Positions 63,607 to 64,000 of a stretch of 64,000 nt of DNA are shown here, piece after piece. The position numbers and the translations under genes are program-made. The DNA is from Pseudomonas sp. 7SR1 (GTDB lineage Bacteria > Pseudomonadota > Gammaproteobacteria > Pseudomonadales > Pseudomonadaceae). The stretch's first letter is position 1, and every line of letters begins with the position of its first letter. The stretch is taken from assembly GCF_900156465.1 (NCBI RefSeq), contig NZ_LT707064.1:1772001-1836000 (forward strand). The letters are read 5' to 3'. The notes beneath the pieces are model-generated. The model saw nothing but the letters and a program-made list of their open reading frames with translations, had not been told where the DNA came from and ran no database searches.

Positions 63607-64000
63607 ATGTCGGCCCCCAAGAAGCCAGTAAACACTCCGTTGCACTTGCTCCAACAACTGTCGGGCAGCCTGCTCGAGCATTTGGAAAATGCCTGCTCCC
63701 AAGCCCTGGCTGATGCTGAAAAACTGCTCGCCAAACTGGAAAAACAACGCGGCAAGGCTCAGGAAAAACTGCACAAGTCACGCACCAAGTTGCAAGAGGC
63801 GGCAACCGCCGGCAAGGCCAAGGCTCAAGCCAAGGCGAAAGACGCAGTGAAAGAACTCGAGAGCCTGCTCGATGCCTTGAAGGATCGTCAGTCCGAAACC
63901 CGCGCCTACATCCTGCAACTCAAACGCGATGCCCAGGAAAGCCTGAAGCTGGCTCAAGGCGTTGGTCGTGTACAGGAAGCCGCCGGCAAAGCGCTGACGC
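63607..64000 (+). CDS. algP: AlgP family histone-like regulator, 3'-truncated by window edge
   Basis: The gene starts at ATG 63607 behind GGAGG and runs off the window. The visible 131 residues are rich in Lys, Ala, Gln and Leu and predicted coiled coil: HLLQQLSGSLLEHLENACSQ, KLEKQRGKAQEKL, then AGKAKAQAKAKDAVKELES. This is the conserved N-terminal part of AlgP. The diagnostic KPAA repeat tail expected further on lies outside the window. AlgP affects alginate synthesis in P. aeruginosa. Confidence 0.85.
   Translation, partial: MSAPKKPVNTPLHLLQQLSGSLLEHLENACSQALADAEKLLAKLEKQRGKAQEKLHKSRTKLQEAATAGKAKAQAKAKDAVKELESLLDALKDRQSETRAYILQLKRDAQESLKLAQGVGRVQEAAGKALT

Overview
The window is a gene-dense, GC-rich chromosomal segment of a Pseudomonas, most likely a member of the P. 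fluorescens complex. The evidence is the combination of Crc, AlgC, AlgR, AlgQ (Rsd), AlgP and SutA, the dadA/RidA/dadX amino-acid block with its Lrp regulator, the kauB-type polyamine dehydrogenase, and dispersed paired REP elements built on a GTGGGAGCGAGCTTGCTCGCGAT-like unit. Gene order, as I remember it, follows one block of the P. aeruginosa chromosome from rph to algP (inference from memory, no search was run). I saw no rRNA, tRNA, CRISPR array, insertion sequence or prophage.

Layout. 1-7.1 kb: rph (5' end outside the window), a DUF4870 membrane protein, crc, pyrE, then the leftward coaBC-dut and algC-argB gene pairs. 7.2-10.5 kb: radC, an orphan DppA-type peptide-binding protein, and the ribosomal protein operon rpmB-rpmG. 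10.5-19 kb: polyamine/amine catabolism (cupin, kauB-type dehydrogenase, PuuB-like oxidase) interleaved with an MFS transporter, a phospholipase-D-type lipoprotein, a MocR regulator and a DUF1127 protein. 19-23.5 kb: Lrp regulator, D-alanine catabolism (dadA, RidA, alanine racemase), and an HTH-cupin regulator. 23.6-33.4 kb: a cytochrome c5, a CoA-transferase-like enzyme, xpt, rep helicase, a GGDEF-EAL protein, a MATE pump and its divergent LysR regulator.

33.6-40.1 kb is the most lineage-variable part: a chemoreceptor, a secreted aldose-epimerase-like protein, the ComM/YifB AAA protein, and a membrane histidine kinase whose N-terminus looks like the ethylene-binding domain of plant ETR1 receptors, with the copper-binding Cys and His present. 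40.1-43.6 kb: ubiK, the nitrogen-controlled glnK-amtB operon with a convincing sigma-54 promoter and two NtrC-like sites, YjbQ and sutA. 43.7-53.5 kb: the conserved yigB-xerC-DUF484-dapF-lysA-lptM / cyaY / rnk / cyaA block, followed by two small conserved proteins. 53.6-64 kb: a glutathione transferase, argH, algR without an adjacent sensor gene, hemC-hemD-hemX-hemY (hemD and hemX are joined in one reading frame here), a DsbB-family protein, algQ/rsd, an FKBP isomerase and the start of algP.

Most of the window is core metabolism and global regulation. The main items for follow-up are the ETR1-like kinase at 38790-40067, the hemD-hemX read-through, the orphan algR, the nitrogen-control region before glnK, and the degenerate receiver-GGDEF-EAL protein.
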